Assembly (NCBI RefSeq): GCF_000241345.1
Contig: NZ_BAED01000061.1
Coordinates: 1 to 64,000, forward strand
DNA length: 64,000 nt
Direction: 5' to 3'
DNA from: Gordonia amarae NBRC 15530
Lineage (GTDB): Bacteria; Actinomycetota; Actinomycetes; Mycobacteriales; Mycobacteriaceae
Shown: in pieces, positions 24,598-33,665 of the stretch
How positions within the stretch are numbered: the stretch's first letter is position 1
How the letters are laid out: every line of letters starts with the position of its first letter
The notes under the pieces: model-generated
What the model was told of the DNA's origin: nothing
What the model saw: only the letters and a program-made list of their open reading frames with translations
The model's database searches: none
Program-made: the position numbers and the translations under genes

Positions 24598-25527
24598 TCA
24601 GGGGGCTGTGACCGACAACCCCGCCGCGAGGCCCAGGACCACCGCCATCACCGCGAGTTGCACCGCGGCAAGGCGGAGGGACTGGGCCTGCGTGCTTCGG
24701 TGCCGGGCCGCGTCGGGCACCCAGCCGGCGCGGTGCCGGGCGGCCAGCGCGACAAGCGCGACCAGCCCGGCCGATTTTCCGACGACAACCAGGCCGTAGC
24801 CGGTGGTGACCAGCGCCGGCACCGACCCGAGTTCGATGGCCGCCGACACCACACCGGTCAGCACCAGCGCGAGAACCGCCCACGCGGCGAGTTCGGAGAA
24901 TCGCGGCAGGCCGCTCGCCCAGCCCGACCGCCCACGTACGGTCAGCACCAGCGCGGCGAGGGTGCCGCACCACCAGGCCGCGGCCAGCGCGTGCACGGCG
25001 ACGAGCACCGGCATCACCGCGTGGGTGCCGGGGTGTGCCGAGATCGCCACGGCCACCAGGCCGACGCCGCCGAGGACCGCGACGAGTTGCACGGGAATGC
25101 CGGTACCGGTGAGCAGGTCGGCGCATGCCCAGCCGACGACAGCGAGCGCGCACACGGCGGCGACGAGGTCGGGTGCGCCGTGGCTCATCACCTCGGAGAA
25201 CTGCCCGACACCCACCTCGCCGATCCCGGTACCCACCTGATCGGCGGCGCGGGTCCAGGCCGCCACCAGCGACGCCGCCGCCCAGACTCCCCCGGTCACG
25301 CCGATCGCCGTCGACGACGGGGTGGCGCCGAGCGCGGGCAGACCACCGAGACCCACCAGCAGGACGGCGGCGGCGAGGGCGACGACGGCCGGTGCGGCGA
25401 ACCCGTCGACGATGTCCGCCGATCCCCCGGCCTCGCCGAGCAACGCGGCCAGAACCAGACCGCCGGCCATCACCGGCACGCAGGCGATCACCAGCAGTGC
25501 CCGGGTGCGGCCGTCGGTCGGGTTCAC
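24598..25527 (-). CDS. copD: CopD-family copper membrane protein
   Basis: 309-residue integral membrane protein with about eight hydrophobic segments and few charged loops, of the CopD/YcnJ type that moves copper across the cytoplasmic membrane. His residues lie in loops (MSHGAPDL, SAHPGTHAVMPVLVAVHALAAAWW). The start is GTG, 7 bases after copC, so the two are co-transcribed. Confidence 0.8.
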   Translation of the reverse strand: MNPTDGRTRALLVIACVPVMAGGLVLAALLGEAGGSADIVDGFAAPAVVALAAAVLLVGLGGLPALGATPSSTAIGVTGGVWAAASLVAAWTRAADQVGTGIGEVGVGQFSEVMSHGAPDLVAAVCALAVVGWACADLLTGTGIPVQLVAVLGGVGLVAVAISAHPGTHAVMPVLVAVHALAAAWWCGTLAALVLTVRGRSGWASGLPRFSELAAWAVLALVLTGVVSAAIELGSVPALVTTGYGLVVVGKSAGLVALVALAARHRAGWVPDAARHRSTQAQSLRLAAVQLAVMAVVLGLAAGLSVTAP

Positions 25528-25534
25528 GGGCGCG

Positions 25535-26053
25535 TCAGCTCTTCGTGCGACGGGAAGTCACGAACACCACGCCCACACCGGCACCGATGACGACGACGGC
25601 ACCGATGATGAACGGCCACACCGGGGTTCCACCGTCGGAGCCTGATTCGTCGGTCGCCGACGCTCCCGGGGTACCGGTCCCCGCGACGGTGAGGGTGAAA
25701 CGCCGCTGTCCTTCGATCGGGTGCCCGTCGGCCGAGGTGACCCGGTAGTTGACGGTGTAGGTGCCCGCCGGCCCGAGCGGACGCAGCGCGACCCGCAGGC
25801 GCGGACCGTCGACCGTCGCCGTGCCGTCCTGCCAGAAGTTGCCGTCGGGCCCGACGACGGTGAGCACCGCGAACTGTTCCTGCAGGGGTTCGTTGAAGGT
25901 CAGCACCACCTCGGGCGGGCTCGCCGACAGTTGCGCGCCCTCCTCCGGCACCGACGACCTCAGCGACGAATGCGCCGATGCGGGTGCCGCCCACACTGCC
26001 CCGAACAGCGTCGTCAGCAGGAACATCAGCGTGATCGCGACCGGTTTACGCAT
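25535..26053 (-). CDS. copC: CopC-domain copper-binding protein
   Basis: 172 residues: signal peptide ending APASA, mature N-terminus HSSLRSSVP, whose first His is the copper(II) ligand of CopC. The second ligand pair is seen as DGHPIEG. The C-terminus is a membrane anchor (VWPFIIGAVVVIGAGVGVVFV). It binds copper outside the membrane and hands it to CopD. The ATG overlaps the stop of the YcnI gene by 8 bases and has a GGGAGG site. Confidence 0.9.
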   Translation of the reverse strand: MRKPVAITLMFLLTTLFGAVWAAPASAHSSLRSSVPEEGAQLSASPPEVVLTFNEPLQEQFAVLTVVGPDGNFWQDGTATVDGPRLRVALRPLGPAGTYTVNYRVTSADGHPIEGQRRFTLTVAGTGTPGASATDESGSDGGTPVWPFIIGAVVVIGAGVGVVFVTSRRTKS

Positions 26054-26717
26054 TGTCGCCTCCCTTGCCGCGCCGTCCGGCGAGCAGGCCGAACGCCACA
26101 CCGGCGATGCCGACGACCAGACCGGCACCGCCCAGCCAGCGTGCGGTGGTGTCGGACGTGCCGTCGTCCTTGGCCGCCGACGGTGCGCCGTGACCCCCGT
26201 CGCCCGTGCCCTCCGGCAGCGTCAGCGTGGGCGCCGGATGTTCGGGCTCGTCTCCGTTCTCGGGTGTCGGCTGATTCCAGTTGACCTTCTCGCCGTCGGC
26301 GTAGGTCTGCACGGCGGGCAGTTCGACGGTGTCCTGTTCGGGGAACGGTCCGCCGGCGAGCCGGAACTGGCCGAATTGCCCGACGGGGACGCCCTGGGTG
26401 CCGGGCAGTGCGGTCCAGGTGATCGAGGTGGTCTCCTCTGTCTTCGGGTCCTTGGTGACCTCGGTTTTCCATCCAGTGATCACCTCGGGCCGCGCCGACT
26501 TGAGGCGGGGCAGGGTGACGGTGACGGCGGTGGTGGCAGCGGTGTCGGACTCGTTGGGCACCACGAGGGTCACCACCCCGTAGCCGCCTTGGGTGAGGGT
26601 GGGTGCGTTGGCGCTGACGTGGGCGCCGGCCGCACCGGCACCGAGGGTGGTGCCCGCACCACCGATCGCGGCCACGGCGAACAGGGCTGTCGCAGACGAA
26701 CGATTCAAACGAAACAT
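26046..26717 (-). CDS. YcnI/DUF1775 copper-binding protein
   Basis: 223 residues with a signal peptide ending AAGA and a mature N-terminus HVSANAPTLTQGG, the His-started copper site of the YcnI family. The beta-rich domain runs to about residue 160. A C-terminal anchor (GLVVGIAGVAFGLLAGRR) is present. It precedes copC and copD, the usual YcnI-CopC-CopD arrangement for copper uptake or handling outside the membrane. Confidence 0.9.
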   Translation of the reverse strand: MFRLNRSSATALFAVAAIGGAGTTLGAGAAGAHVSANAPTLTQGGYGVVTLVVPNESDTAATTAVTVTLPRLKSARPEVITGWKTEVTKDPKTEETTSITWTALPGTQGVPVGQFGQFRLAGGPFPEQDTVELPAVQTYADGEKVNWNQPTPENGDEPEHPAPTLTLPEGTGDGGHGAPSAAKDDGTSDTTARWLGGAGLVVGIAGVAFGLLAGRRGKGGDNA

Positions 26718-26784
26718 GGTTGGATTCACTGCCTTTCGGGCAACATCAGGGAACACGCCAAGGCCTCGGCCGGGGCGTGCGGGG

Positions 26785-27360
26785 TCACAGTGAGGGTGCT
26801 GCGACCATTCCCGGAGGTCCCCGGACCCCGCCCGCACCGGACAGCACCGCCGACGACAGCCGGCGTGCCGTGCCGGTGGCGACGCGAGCTACCCGCTGCG
26901 GTGTGCTCTGCCCGGCCACCAGCCTGCGGACGGCCACCAGCACCGCGCCGACGACCTGCGCCAGTTGCGCGGCCACCGCGATGGCGACGGCCGTCAGCCC
27001 GGTGGCCGCCGCGTGCGCGGCGAGCATCGACCACGACAAGCCCGAGGCGTGCGCGGGCATCGGATGGGTTCCCGCGGCGAGCAGCAGATGCGCGGCGACC
27101 TGCGCCGTCGACAGCACGACGGCCAGTCGCAGCATCGCCGACAAGGGCCGCCGCACGGCGTCGGCCGCGTTGCGGTGCGACGGCGCGGCGGCGATCGCGG
27201 CCACCGCACCCACACCGGACAGCAGGACCAGGTCCGATGCCGACGCGGATCCGCCACCGGCCGAGCCGTGGGCGGTGACACCAAGGGCGGGCACGGCGAG
27301 GGCGATCGCGGCCCGGACGGGCAGCACATCTCCTCGCTCGCGTTTCACGTCCTCCAGCAT
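26785..27360 (-). CDS. membrane protein heading the copper operon
   Basis: About 191 residues with four to five hydrophobic segments. A His- and Met-bearing stretch (AAHLLLAAGTHPMPAHASG) lies between two of them. The start is uncertain (ATG at 27360 used; 27375 possible). It precedes the YcnI gene by 67 bases on the same strand. No named family is recognised; a role in copper handling is inferred from the operon and the His/Met pattern. Confidence 0.6.
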   Translation of the reverse strand: MLEDVKRERGDVLPVRAAIALAVPALGVTAHGSAGGGSASASDLVLLSGVGAVAAIAAAPSHRNAADAVRRPLSAMLRLAVVLSTAQVAAHLLLAAGTHPMPAHASGLSWSMLAAHAAATGLTAVAIAVAAQLAQVVGAVLVAVRRLVAGQSTPQRVARVATGTARRLSSAVLSGAGGVRGPPGMVAAPSL

Positions 27361-27467
27361 CCCACGCCACCGCACCGTCGTTTCTGTCCGGTTCGCCGGG
27401 CGCCCCCGGACACACCGCTACGGGATAACAAGCACCGGCACCGGGCACAGATGACAGAATCGACAGC

Positions 27468-28376
27468 ATGGCACTTTCGCCCGCGGACTCTGCGCCGTCG
27501 CAGTCGTCACGTGCACAGCAGACGTCAGGTGCACAGCAGACATCAGGCGCACAGCCTGACGGCACCGGCGCCTCCGAGCGCGTCGTGATCCGGGAGCTCA
27601 CCGATGCCGCCGATCTGACGGCGCTGGCCAAGGTCTTCGACGACGTGTGGCGGCCCGACCCCACCAACCGGACGATGGACATCGAGTCCCTGCGGGTGCT
27701 CGCGCACACCGGCAACTACGTGGTGGGAGCCTTCATCGACGGCGTGCTCGCCGGTGGCAGCATCGGGTTCTTCGGAGCCCCCGTCGGCCAGACCCTGCAC
27801 AGTCACCTCACCGGGGTGTCGCGGCTGGGACGCGGGCACAACCTCGGGTATGCGCTGAAGCTGTATCAACGGCAGTGGGCCATCGACCGTGGGCTGTCGG
27901 AGATCACCTGGACGTTCGATCCGCTCGTCTCCCGCAACGCCTACTTCAACCTGGTCAAACTCGGCGCCAGGCCGCGGGAGTATCTGGTGGACTTCTACGG
28001 GGAACTCGGCATCGAGCCGGCCGGAACCGACGCCACCGACAGGCTGTTCATGTCGTGGCCGCTCGACATCCCCATCCCCGACGCGCCCGTGGTCGACCCG
28101 GGTGGTCCCGGTGTGGTGTACACCGTCGACCTGCAAGATCACAATCATCCGCAGGGCAAACCCGAGGTCGTCACCGACGCGGCGACCGTCGTCGTCCCGG
28201 TGCCCAGCGACATCGAGTCGATGCGGCGCACCGAGCCGATCGTCGCCGCCCGCTGGCGGGTCGCGCTGCGGGAGGCGCTCGCCCCACTGGTCAACGGCGC
28301 CGAACGCGCCCCGGTCACGTTCCTTCGGTCGGGTGCGTACGTGTTCGGCCCGGTCGGCGGACCCGCGGAGGAGTAG
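27468..28376 (+). CDS. GNAT-fold acetyltransferase-like protein
   Basis: 302 residues with a GNAT-like core at about residues 38-180 (VVIRELTDAADLTALAKVFDDVW; GHNLGYALKLYQRQWAIDRG resembles the acetyl-CoA loop). The length and the VSRNAYFNLVKLGA segment match a family of uncharacterised actinobacterial GNAT proteins. The N-terminal 35 residues are low complexity with a repeated TSGAQQ unit encoded by an 18-bp tandem repeat. Substrate unknown. Confidence 0.75.
   Translation: MALSPADSAPSQSSRAQQTSGAQQTSGAQPDGTGASERVVIRELTDAADLTALAKVFDDVWRPDPTNRTMDIESLRVLAHTGNYVVGAFIDGVLAGGSIGFFGAPVGQTLHSHLTGVSRLGRGHNLGYALKLYQRQWAIDRGLSEITWTFDPLVSRNAYFNLVKLGARPREYLVDFYGELGIEPAGTDATDRLFMSWPLDIPIPDAPVVDPGGPGVVYTVDLQDHNHPQGKPEVVTDAATVVVPVPSDIESMRRTEPIVAARWRVALREALAPLVNGAERAPVTFLRSGAYVFGPVGGPAEE
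27507..27560 (+). repeat. 18-bp tandem repeat in the GNAT gene, three units
   Basis: Units starting TCACGTGCACAGCAGACG, TCAGGTGCACAGCAGACA and TCAGGCGCACAGCCTGAC. The first two differ at 2 bases, the third is more diverged. They encode the unstructured N-terminus. Confidence 0.8.
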
Positions 28377-28380
28377 CCGC

Positions 28381-29532
28381 TCAGGCGAACTCGGCGCGGA
28401 TCTTGTCCGTGTGCTCGCCGAGTGCGGGCACATCGCCCATCGCCAGCTCAACGTCGGCGAAGGTCATCGGCGGCAGTATCGCACGTACGTCACCCTTCTC
28501 GGTGCCGACGGTGCGCCAGCGGTCGCGCGCGCTCAGCTGCGGATGATCGGCGAGGCCGTCGAGTTCGCGGATCTCGGCCGCGGGCACCCCGGCGGCCGCG
28601 AGGCGTGTGTCGAGGTCGGCGGTGGTGAACTTGGCGGTTTCGGCGGCCACGAGCCCGTCCACCTCGGCGCGGCGTTCGACGCGGGCGATGTTGGTGGCGT
28701 AGCGCGGATCGTCGACCAGTTCGGGGCGGCCCAGCACGTCGGTCATCAACGACGCCCAGCCGCGTTCGTTCTGCACTCCGATCAGGATCTCGCCGTCGGT
28801 GGTGGGATAACGGTCGTACGGCACGATCGCCGCGTGACCGACGCCGGCGCGCTCGACCTGCCTGCCGCCGTACATCCGGATGTAGAGCGGGTGGCCCATC
28901 CATTCGGCGATCGCGTCGAACATCGACACCGACACCGTCGCCCCCTCCCCGGTGACACCCCTGCGGACCAGCGCCGACAGCACCGAGGTGAGGACGTACA
29001 GCCCGGCACCGATGTCGGCGGCGGGGACCCCGGTCTTGGCCGCGGCATCGGGGGTGCCGGTGACGGAGATGAGGCCGGTCTCGGCCTGGATGAGCATGTC
29101 GTAGGCCTTGCGGTCGCGGTACGGGCCGTCGTCGCCGTATCCGGACAGGTCGACGACGATCAGCCGCGGATGGCCGGCGCGCAGGTCGTCGGCACCGAAG
29201 CCGAGGCGGGCCGCGGCGCCCGGGGCCAGGTTCTGCACGAAGACGTCGGCACGGGCGAGCAGCTTGTGCAGGAGGGCGTTGTCGGCGTCGTCGCGCAGGT
29301 CGAGGACGATCGATTCCTTGCCGCGGTTGAGCCAGACGAAGTGGGAGGCCAGGCCGTTCACGTCGGCGTCGTAATTGCGGGCGAAGTCGCCGCCGTCGGG
29401 CCGTTCCACCTTGATGACGCGGGCACCGAGGTCGGCGAGGTGCCGGGTGGCCAGTGGTGCGGCGACGGCTTGTTCGAGGGCGACGACGGTGATCCCGTCC
29501 AGCGGCAGCGTTCCCTGCGGCACACGATCCAT
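28381..29532 (-). CDS. family III CoA transferase (CaiB/BaiF)
   Basis: 383-residue CoA transferase. The N-terminal LDGITVVALEQAVAAPLATRHLADLGARVIKVERPDGGDFAR block and the active-site Asp in KAYDMLIQAETGL identify the family (formyl-CoA transferase, CaiB, alpha-methylacyl-CoA racemase relatives). The ATG at 29532 gives the usual length; an upstream frame to 29676 lies in the divergent promoter region. It moves CoA between carboxylic acids; substrates unknown. Confidence 0.88.
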   Translation of the reverse strand: MDRVPQGTLPLDGITVVALEQAVAAPLATRHLADLGARVIKVERPDGGDFARNYDADVNGLASHFVWLNRGKESIVLDLRDDADNALLHKLLARADVFVQNLAPGAAARLGFGADDLRAGHPRLIVVDLSGYGDDGPYRDRKAYDMLIQAETGLISVTGTPDAAAKTGVPAADIGAGLYVLTSVLSALVRRGVTGEGATVSVSMFDAIAEWMGHPLYIRMYGGRQVERAGVGHAAIVPYDRYPTTDGEILIGVQNERGWASLMTDVLGRPELVDDPRYATNIARVERRAEVDGLVAAETAKFTTADLDTRLAAAGVPAAEIRELDGLADHPQLSARDRWRTVGTEKGDVRAILPPMTFADVELAMGDVPALGEHTDKIRAEFA

Positions 29533-29600
29533 TCCGCCACAATCGCCGATGACGGTGGTGCCGGTCAACCTGGTCGGCGTGGGTCGCGGTGTGGCTATCG

Positions 29601-29620
29601 TAACCCTTCCCGAATGGTTA
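29601..29620. promoter_or_regulatory. inverted repeat in the CoA transferase/MBL divergent gap
   Basis: TAACC and GGTTA arms 10 bases apart, overlapping a second small dyad (CCCGA...TCGGG), in the 146-base gap between two divergent genes. Candidate operator; no regulator gene is adjacent. Confidence 0.3.
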
Positions 29621-29678
29621 TCGGGATGTGTGCTCTCATGGAGGAGCAGCCCTGCGCGTCCTTGAGGAGGCCACAACG

Positions 29679-30737
29679 ATGACGTCCACCGTGGAGATCA
29701 CCGGTCACAGTCAGCGCGAGGCATGGGTCGCCAAGACCATGCCGCCGATCGAGGAGGTCCGGCCCGGAATGTGGTCCATTCCGGTGCCGATGCCGCAGTC
29801 GCCGCTGCGGTACACCCTGGTCTACGCGCTGGTGCTGCCCGACGGGATCGCCCTCATCGACACCGGCCTGGACACCGACGAGTCGTGGCGGGCGCTGGTC
29901 GACGGCATCCACGCCACCGGCCACGACATCGACGACATCCGGTACGTCGCGATCACCCACCTGCACCCCGACCATTTCGGCCTCGTACCCCGACTGCTCG
30001 AGCTGACCGACTTCACGCTCGCCATGCACAGCAACGACGCGAAGTTCATGCGGTTCCGCAACGACGACGAGATCGAACGCGAACAGAACTGGGCCACAGA
30101 GCAACTCGCCCGGCTCGGTGCACCCACCGACATTCCGGAGACCGGGATGCGCTCGTTCACCCGGCTCCCGGACGGACGCACCGTCGACGTCGAGCTCGAC
30201 GACCAGCAGCCGCTGAACCTGCCCGGCTGGAACGTCCGCGCGCTGTGGACTCCCGGCCACACCCCCGGCCACCTGTGTTTCCTCGACGAGGACGCGGGCA
30301 CCGTGTTCACCGGCGACCACCTCCTGCCGCGTATCAGCCCCAACGTGTCCACCACGATCTTCCAGCCCGGCGACCCGCTCGACGCCTATCTGGTGTCGCT
30401 GGCGCACACCGAACAGCTTCCCGACGTCGAGGCACTCCCGTCGCACGAGTACCGCTTCCGGGGCCTGGCCGACCGCGTCACCGCCCTGCTGGCGCACCAC
30501 GAGGAACGCTTCGACGAGATCACCGCCGCGGTGGCGGCCGACCCGGAGATCACCGCGTGGGAGATCGCCCGCTCGGTGTCGTGGTCCCGCCCCTTCGACG
30601 ATCTACTGCTCCCCCTGCGGCGGATGGCCACCCGCGAAACCCACGCCCACCTCACCGTCCTGAAGGTCCGCGGCATCCTCACCCACGACGACGGCATCCC
30701 CCAGCGTTGGTCGGTAGCCACCCCGGCCCCCGCCTGA
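29679..30737 (+). CDS. MBL-fold metallo-hydrolase
   Basis: 352-residue metallo-beta-lactamase-fold enzyme. The zinc motif HLHPDH is at about residues 90-95, with further ligands in TPGHTPGH and FTGDHLL and a late His in LPSHEYRF. The C-terminal 100 residues form a helical extension seen in hydrolases of thioesters. The start at 29679 has a TGAGGAGG site. Divergent from the CoA transferase, so an acyl-CoA or glyoxalase-type thioester substrate is plausible; this is inference. Confidence 0.87.
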   Translation: MTSTVEITGHSQREAWVAKTMPPIEEVRPGMWSIPVPMPQSPLRYTLVYALVLPDGIALIDTGLDTDESWRALVDGIHATGHDIDDIRYVAITHLHPDHFGLVPRLLELTDFTLAMHSNDAKFMRFRNDDEIEREQNWATEQLARLGAPTDIPETGMRSFTRLPDGRTVDVELDDQQPLNLPGWNVRALWTPGHTPGHLCFLDEDAGTVFTGDHLLPRISPNVSTTIFQPGDPLDAYLVSLAHTEQLPDVEALPSHEYRFRGLADRVTALLAHHEERFDEITAAVAADPEITAWEIARSVSWSRPFDDLLLPLRRMATRETHAHLTVLKVRGILTHDDGIPQRWSVATPAPA

Positions 30738-30777
30738 GTTTGCCGCCGGCCCGGTTTCCGGGTTCGCCGGCGAACTC
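30736..30777. repeat. palindromic intergenic element, copy A
   Basis: Outer arms GAGTTTGCC and a matching GGCGAACTC (one mismatch), inner dyad CCCGGTTTCCGGG. It sits at the stop of the MBL gene. A second copy is at 33664-33706. Confidence 0.75.
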
Positions 30778-30794
30778 TGGGCTCATTCCGACGA

Positions 30795-31620
30795 TTACGT
30801 CAGCTCCCCGAGGAGAGCGAGTCCGTTCTCGACGGCATCTGCGAACAGTTCGATCTCACCCGGATGTAGCCGACCCGGAATGATCCGGATCGGTCGAATC
30901 TTTCGACGAGCAGCACGTTTCGGGTACCGACCCTGGTCAGCCGCCGCCTCGGCGCGGTGATGCCCGCCGCTTCGGCCAGATCGAGAGTTGTTTTCTCCCA
31001 TGCCATCACATCCCACTCATCGCCCGGATGCGGGAACTTCGCGATCAGGAGACGCCCGTCGTCCGCGCGTACCGAAGCCTTGGGCCGGGCACCGCCGAGC
31101 GAGCCGGACCCGGCGTCGAGCAGACTCTTCACCGCATCGAGGTCTCCGACCGCCAGTGCATCCGATCGGGAAACGTTGTCGGCGGCGTTCAGTAACTCCG
31201 GAAGCGAAACCAGTTTGGGCACATCGTGCCCCGGCGCCAGGAAGCTCTTCGGGTCGCGTCTGTCGGCGAAACGAAGATCGCCTTGCCGAGTGATGTCACT
31301 GACGCCGACGAGGTAGTCGATCGCGGTGGCCGCGGGTAACCGCTGCGATGCCTCCCGCTGCGCCGCACGACGACGTTTGTCGATCAGATTCCGGCCCCAG
31401 CGATCGGGTGACGAATCGGCGAAGGCACCCGGCAGACCGTCCACGTATTGCTGACCGGCGGATACCGGCAAACCTGGTTCGAGGTCTCCGGCGGTGCCCG
31501 CCAGATATGCCGAGTCGTAGGTGAATGTGGTGCTCACCCTGCTGCGATGCACTGTGAAGTAGTCGGTCCCGGCCCGGGCGGCTTGCCGGCGATGTCGATG
31601 TAGACGTCCAGATCGGTCAA
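30795..31620 (-). pseudogene. HipA-like kinase toxin remnant
   Basis: Remains of a HipA serine/threonine kinase toxin gene. The N-terminal frame begins at TTG 31620, overlapping the HipB stop, and reads LDVYIDIAGK; after about 15 codons the homology continues in another frame (AGTDYF, STTFTYDSAYLAG, DGLPGAFADSSPDRWGR, GDLRFA, LGGARPKA, LLVERFDR). One extra C in the CCC run near 31597 would join the frames. After RFDRSGSFRVGY the gene jumps, in a third frame, to HPGEIELFADAVENGLALLGELT, the extreme C-terminus. The catalytic core (about 130-150 residues) is missing. The toxin should be inactive. Confidence 0.85.
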
Positions 31621-31919
31621 TGGCGGACCCGCTTCGGAATGGACTCGATGGCCCGGATGCGGCCGATATCGGTCTGCATGGGGTCGAGGGCGTCGACGGC
31701 CCGGTCGAGCGCACCGAGAGCACGGAGCACACCGAGCAACGAGGCCATCGTCACACCGGGGTCGCCGTGTTCGAGGCGCCGGAGGGTGTCACGGGAGATA
31801 TCGGCGCGCTCGGCGACCTGTTGCGCGGTCAGGTTCTGCATGCGCCGCCACAGCGCGAGCTGCTTTCCGATGTCCGACGATGCGCGCTGCACCGGATACG
31901 GCACCCGCTTCGTTGCCAT
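31617..31919 (-). CDS. HipB-like XRE antitoxin
   Basis: 100-residue protein with an XRE helix-turn-helix at about residues 15-70 (LALWRRMQNLTAQQVAERADISRDTLRRLEHG). It is placed as in hipBA operons, overlapping the toxin start by TTGA. The GGGAGG site precedes the ATG at 31919. The partner toxin is broken, so this is an orphan antitoxin that may still repress its own promoter. Confidence 0.85.
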   Translation of the reverse strand: MATKRVPYPVQRASSDIGKQLALWRRMQNLTAQQVAERADISRDTLRRLEHGDPGVTMASLLGVLRALGALDRAVDALDPMQTDIGRIRAIESIPKRVRH

Positions 31920-32054
31920 CAACAACCTCCCGAGAACTTAACAGCGCCTTTGTCAGCCACATTACCCGTTAACGACTGGTATACAAGTCATTAGTTCGGT
32001 ACATCAGCCCTTGATCAGCCAAAGCGGAACATCTGCTCCATCATCCGGATAGAA

Positions 32055-32074
32055 TTCGGAACAACTGTTCCGAA
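32055..32074. promoter_or_regulatory. perfect 20-bp palindrome upstream of the FAH-TetR operon
   Basis: TTCGGAACAACTGTTCCGAA: 9-base arms around AC, 17 bases before the FAH start. A degenerate second dyad (GCGGAACA...TGCTCC) lies just upstream. The TetR gene in the same operon is the likely binder. Confidence 0.65.
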
Positions 32075-32091
32075 AGTGAGAGGGTCGGGCG

Positions 32092-32997
32092 ATGAAACTG
32101 CGGCGGGTACACCGGGATGGGCGGCTTGTCGTCCAGCAGTCGACAGGCGGTGATTGGGCGGACACCGACGACGCCGGGGCGTTCGGTGGGCAGGTGTTCG
32201 ATCCCGAGTGGGAACTGACGCTCGCGCGTGAACACCTCGAGCGCTCCGAGCATCTGCTGCCGTTCCAGCCGGTCTCGTTCCGCGACTTCCTGCTGTGCGA
32301 GCAACACAACATCGACGCGGCGCGCGGGCTCGTACGCCGGTTCCATCCAGGGCAGTACCGGGCCGCGTCCCTCATCGAGAAGCTGACCCGGCGACCGTTC
32401 CCGATGTTCAAGCCGGCGGCACTGTTCTACCGGCAACCCGAGTACTACATGGGCAATCACCTGACGTTCGTGCCGTCGGGCACCCCGATGCGGGCACCGT
32501 CGTATTCGTCGGCGCTCGACTACGAACTCGAACTCGGGATCGTGCTGGCGGCGCCGCTGCTCGATGCCACCCCCGACGAGGCCGTCGCCGCGATCGGCGC
32601 GTTCGTCCTGGTCAACGATTTCAGCGCCCGCGATGTGCAGCGCGCCGAGATGGCCAGTGGCCTCGGGCCGCAGAAGTCCAAGCACTTCGCCAACTCGATG
32701 TCGGCGACCGCAGTCACCCCCGACGAGGTCCTACCCCGCATCGACGCGCTGACGGGAAGCGTCGCCATCAACGGGAAGACCGTCAGCACCGTGTCGAGTG
32801 CGGGCCTGTGGTGGAGCGTCGGCGAGATGCTGGCGCACGCGTCGAAATCCGAGCAACTGCGGCCCGGCGAGTTGCTGGCCACCGGCACCCTGGCCGGTGG
32901 CAGCGGTATGGAGACGGGTAACTGGGTCTCGCCCGGCGACACCCTGACCCTGACGCTCGACGGCGTCGGACAGATCGAACACCCCATCCTGGGCTGA
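32092..32997 (+). CDS. fumarylacetoacetate hydrolase-family protein
   Basis: 301-residue FAH-fold enzyme. The metal ligands are seen in LDYELELGIV (Glu, Glu) and LVNDFSARDVQ (Asp), with the substrate loop GPQKSKHFANS. Such enzymes hydrolyse or isomerise acylpyruvates or hydrate/decarboxylate dienoates in catabolism of aromatic or other compounds. One base of its stop overlaps the TetR gene, which probably regulates it through the palindrome at 32055-32074. Confidence 0.88.
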   Translation: MKLRRVHRDGRLVVQQSTGGDWADTDDAGAFGGQVFDPEWELTLAREHLERSEHLLPFQPVSFRDFLLCEQHNIDAARGLVRRFHPGQYRAASLIEKLTRRPFPMFKPAALFYRQPEYYMGNHLTFVPSGTPMRAPSYSSALDYELELGIVLAAPLLDATPDEAVAAIGAFVLVNDFSARDVQRAEMASGLGPQKSKHFANSMSATAVTPDEVLPRIDALTGSVAINGKTVSTVSSAGLWWSVGEMLAHASKSEQLRPGELLATGTLAGGSGMETGNWVSPGDTLTLTLDGVGQIEHPILG

Positions 32998-33665
32998 TGG
33001 CGCCCCGCACGCCCGGTATCCGCGAGGCCAATCGGGAGCGCACCCGCACGAGCCTGCTCGACAGCGCAGAAGAACTGTTCGCCGTACGCGGCCATCAGGC
33101 CGTGAGCGTCCGGGACATCACCGACCATGCCGGTACCCGGGTGGCCGCGATCAGCGATGTCTTCGGCGGCAAGGACCAGCTGGTCCGGGAGGTGCTGCTG
33201 CGGCGGATCCGCCCCATCAACGACGACCGTCGCCGCCGCCTGGCCGCCCTTCCCGATGACGGCCCGCGCACCGATCGGCTGCACGCCCTGGTGCTGGCGT
33301 TCACCGAACCGATGATGGCCCGGATCGACGACGGCCCCGGATGGAGCCGCTACTTCCGGTTCGTCGCACAACTGGCCAATTCCGCGCACCCGGTGCAGTT
33401 GCTGGTGGCCGACGAGTACAACGGTGTCGCGGCCGAGTTCATCGAGCGGCTTGCCGCACTGTATCCGGATGCCGACTCCGCGACCGTCCACGACGCCTAC
33501 CTGAACATGCTGGCCGCCACGCTGCAGGTCTTCTCCGCCAATCTGCGGGTCGACGCGCTCACCCACGCCGCGATCCGCAGCGACCACTTCCCGCAGCGGT
33601 ACGCCGCGCTGATCACGTTCGTCACCGGCGGCATCGACGCACTGCTCGGCGGCAAGCCCCGGTGA
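32997..33665 (+). CDS. TetR-family transcriptional regulator
   Basis: 222-residue regulator. The N-terminal helix-turn-helix (about residues 15-60, [27 protein letters not shown]) is typical. The C-terminal ligand domain carries a TetR_C-like segment. It is coupled to the FAH gene (TGATG overlap), so it likely senses the pathway substrate. Confidence 0.88.
   Translation: MAPRTPGIREANRERTRTSLLDSAEELFAVRGHQAVSVRDITDHAGTRVAAISDVFGGKDQLVREVLLRRIRPINDDRRRRLAALPDDGPRTDRLHALVLAFTEPMMARIDDGPGWSRYFRFVAQLANSAHPVQLLVADEYNGVAAEFIERLAALYPDADSATVHDAYLNMLAATLQVFSANLRVDALTHAAIRSDHFPQRYAALITFVTGGIDALLGGKPR

Noticed and set aside
27889-29682. 597-residue plus-strand frame
   Set aside because: Shadow of the GNAT gene and antisense of the CoA transferase; no recognisable motif.
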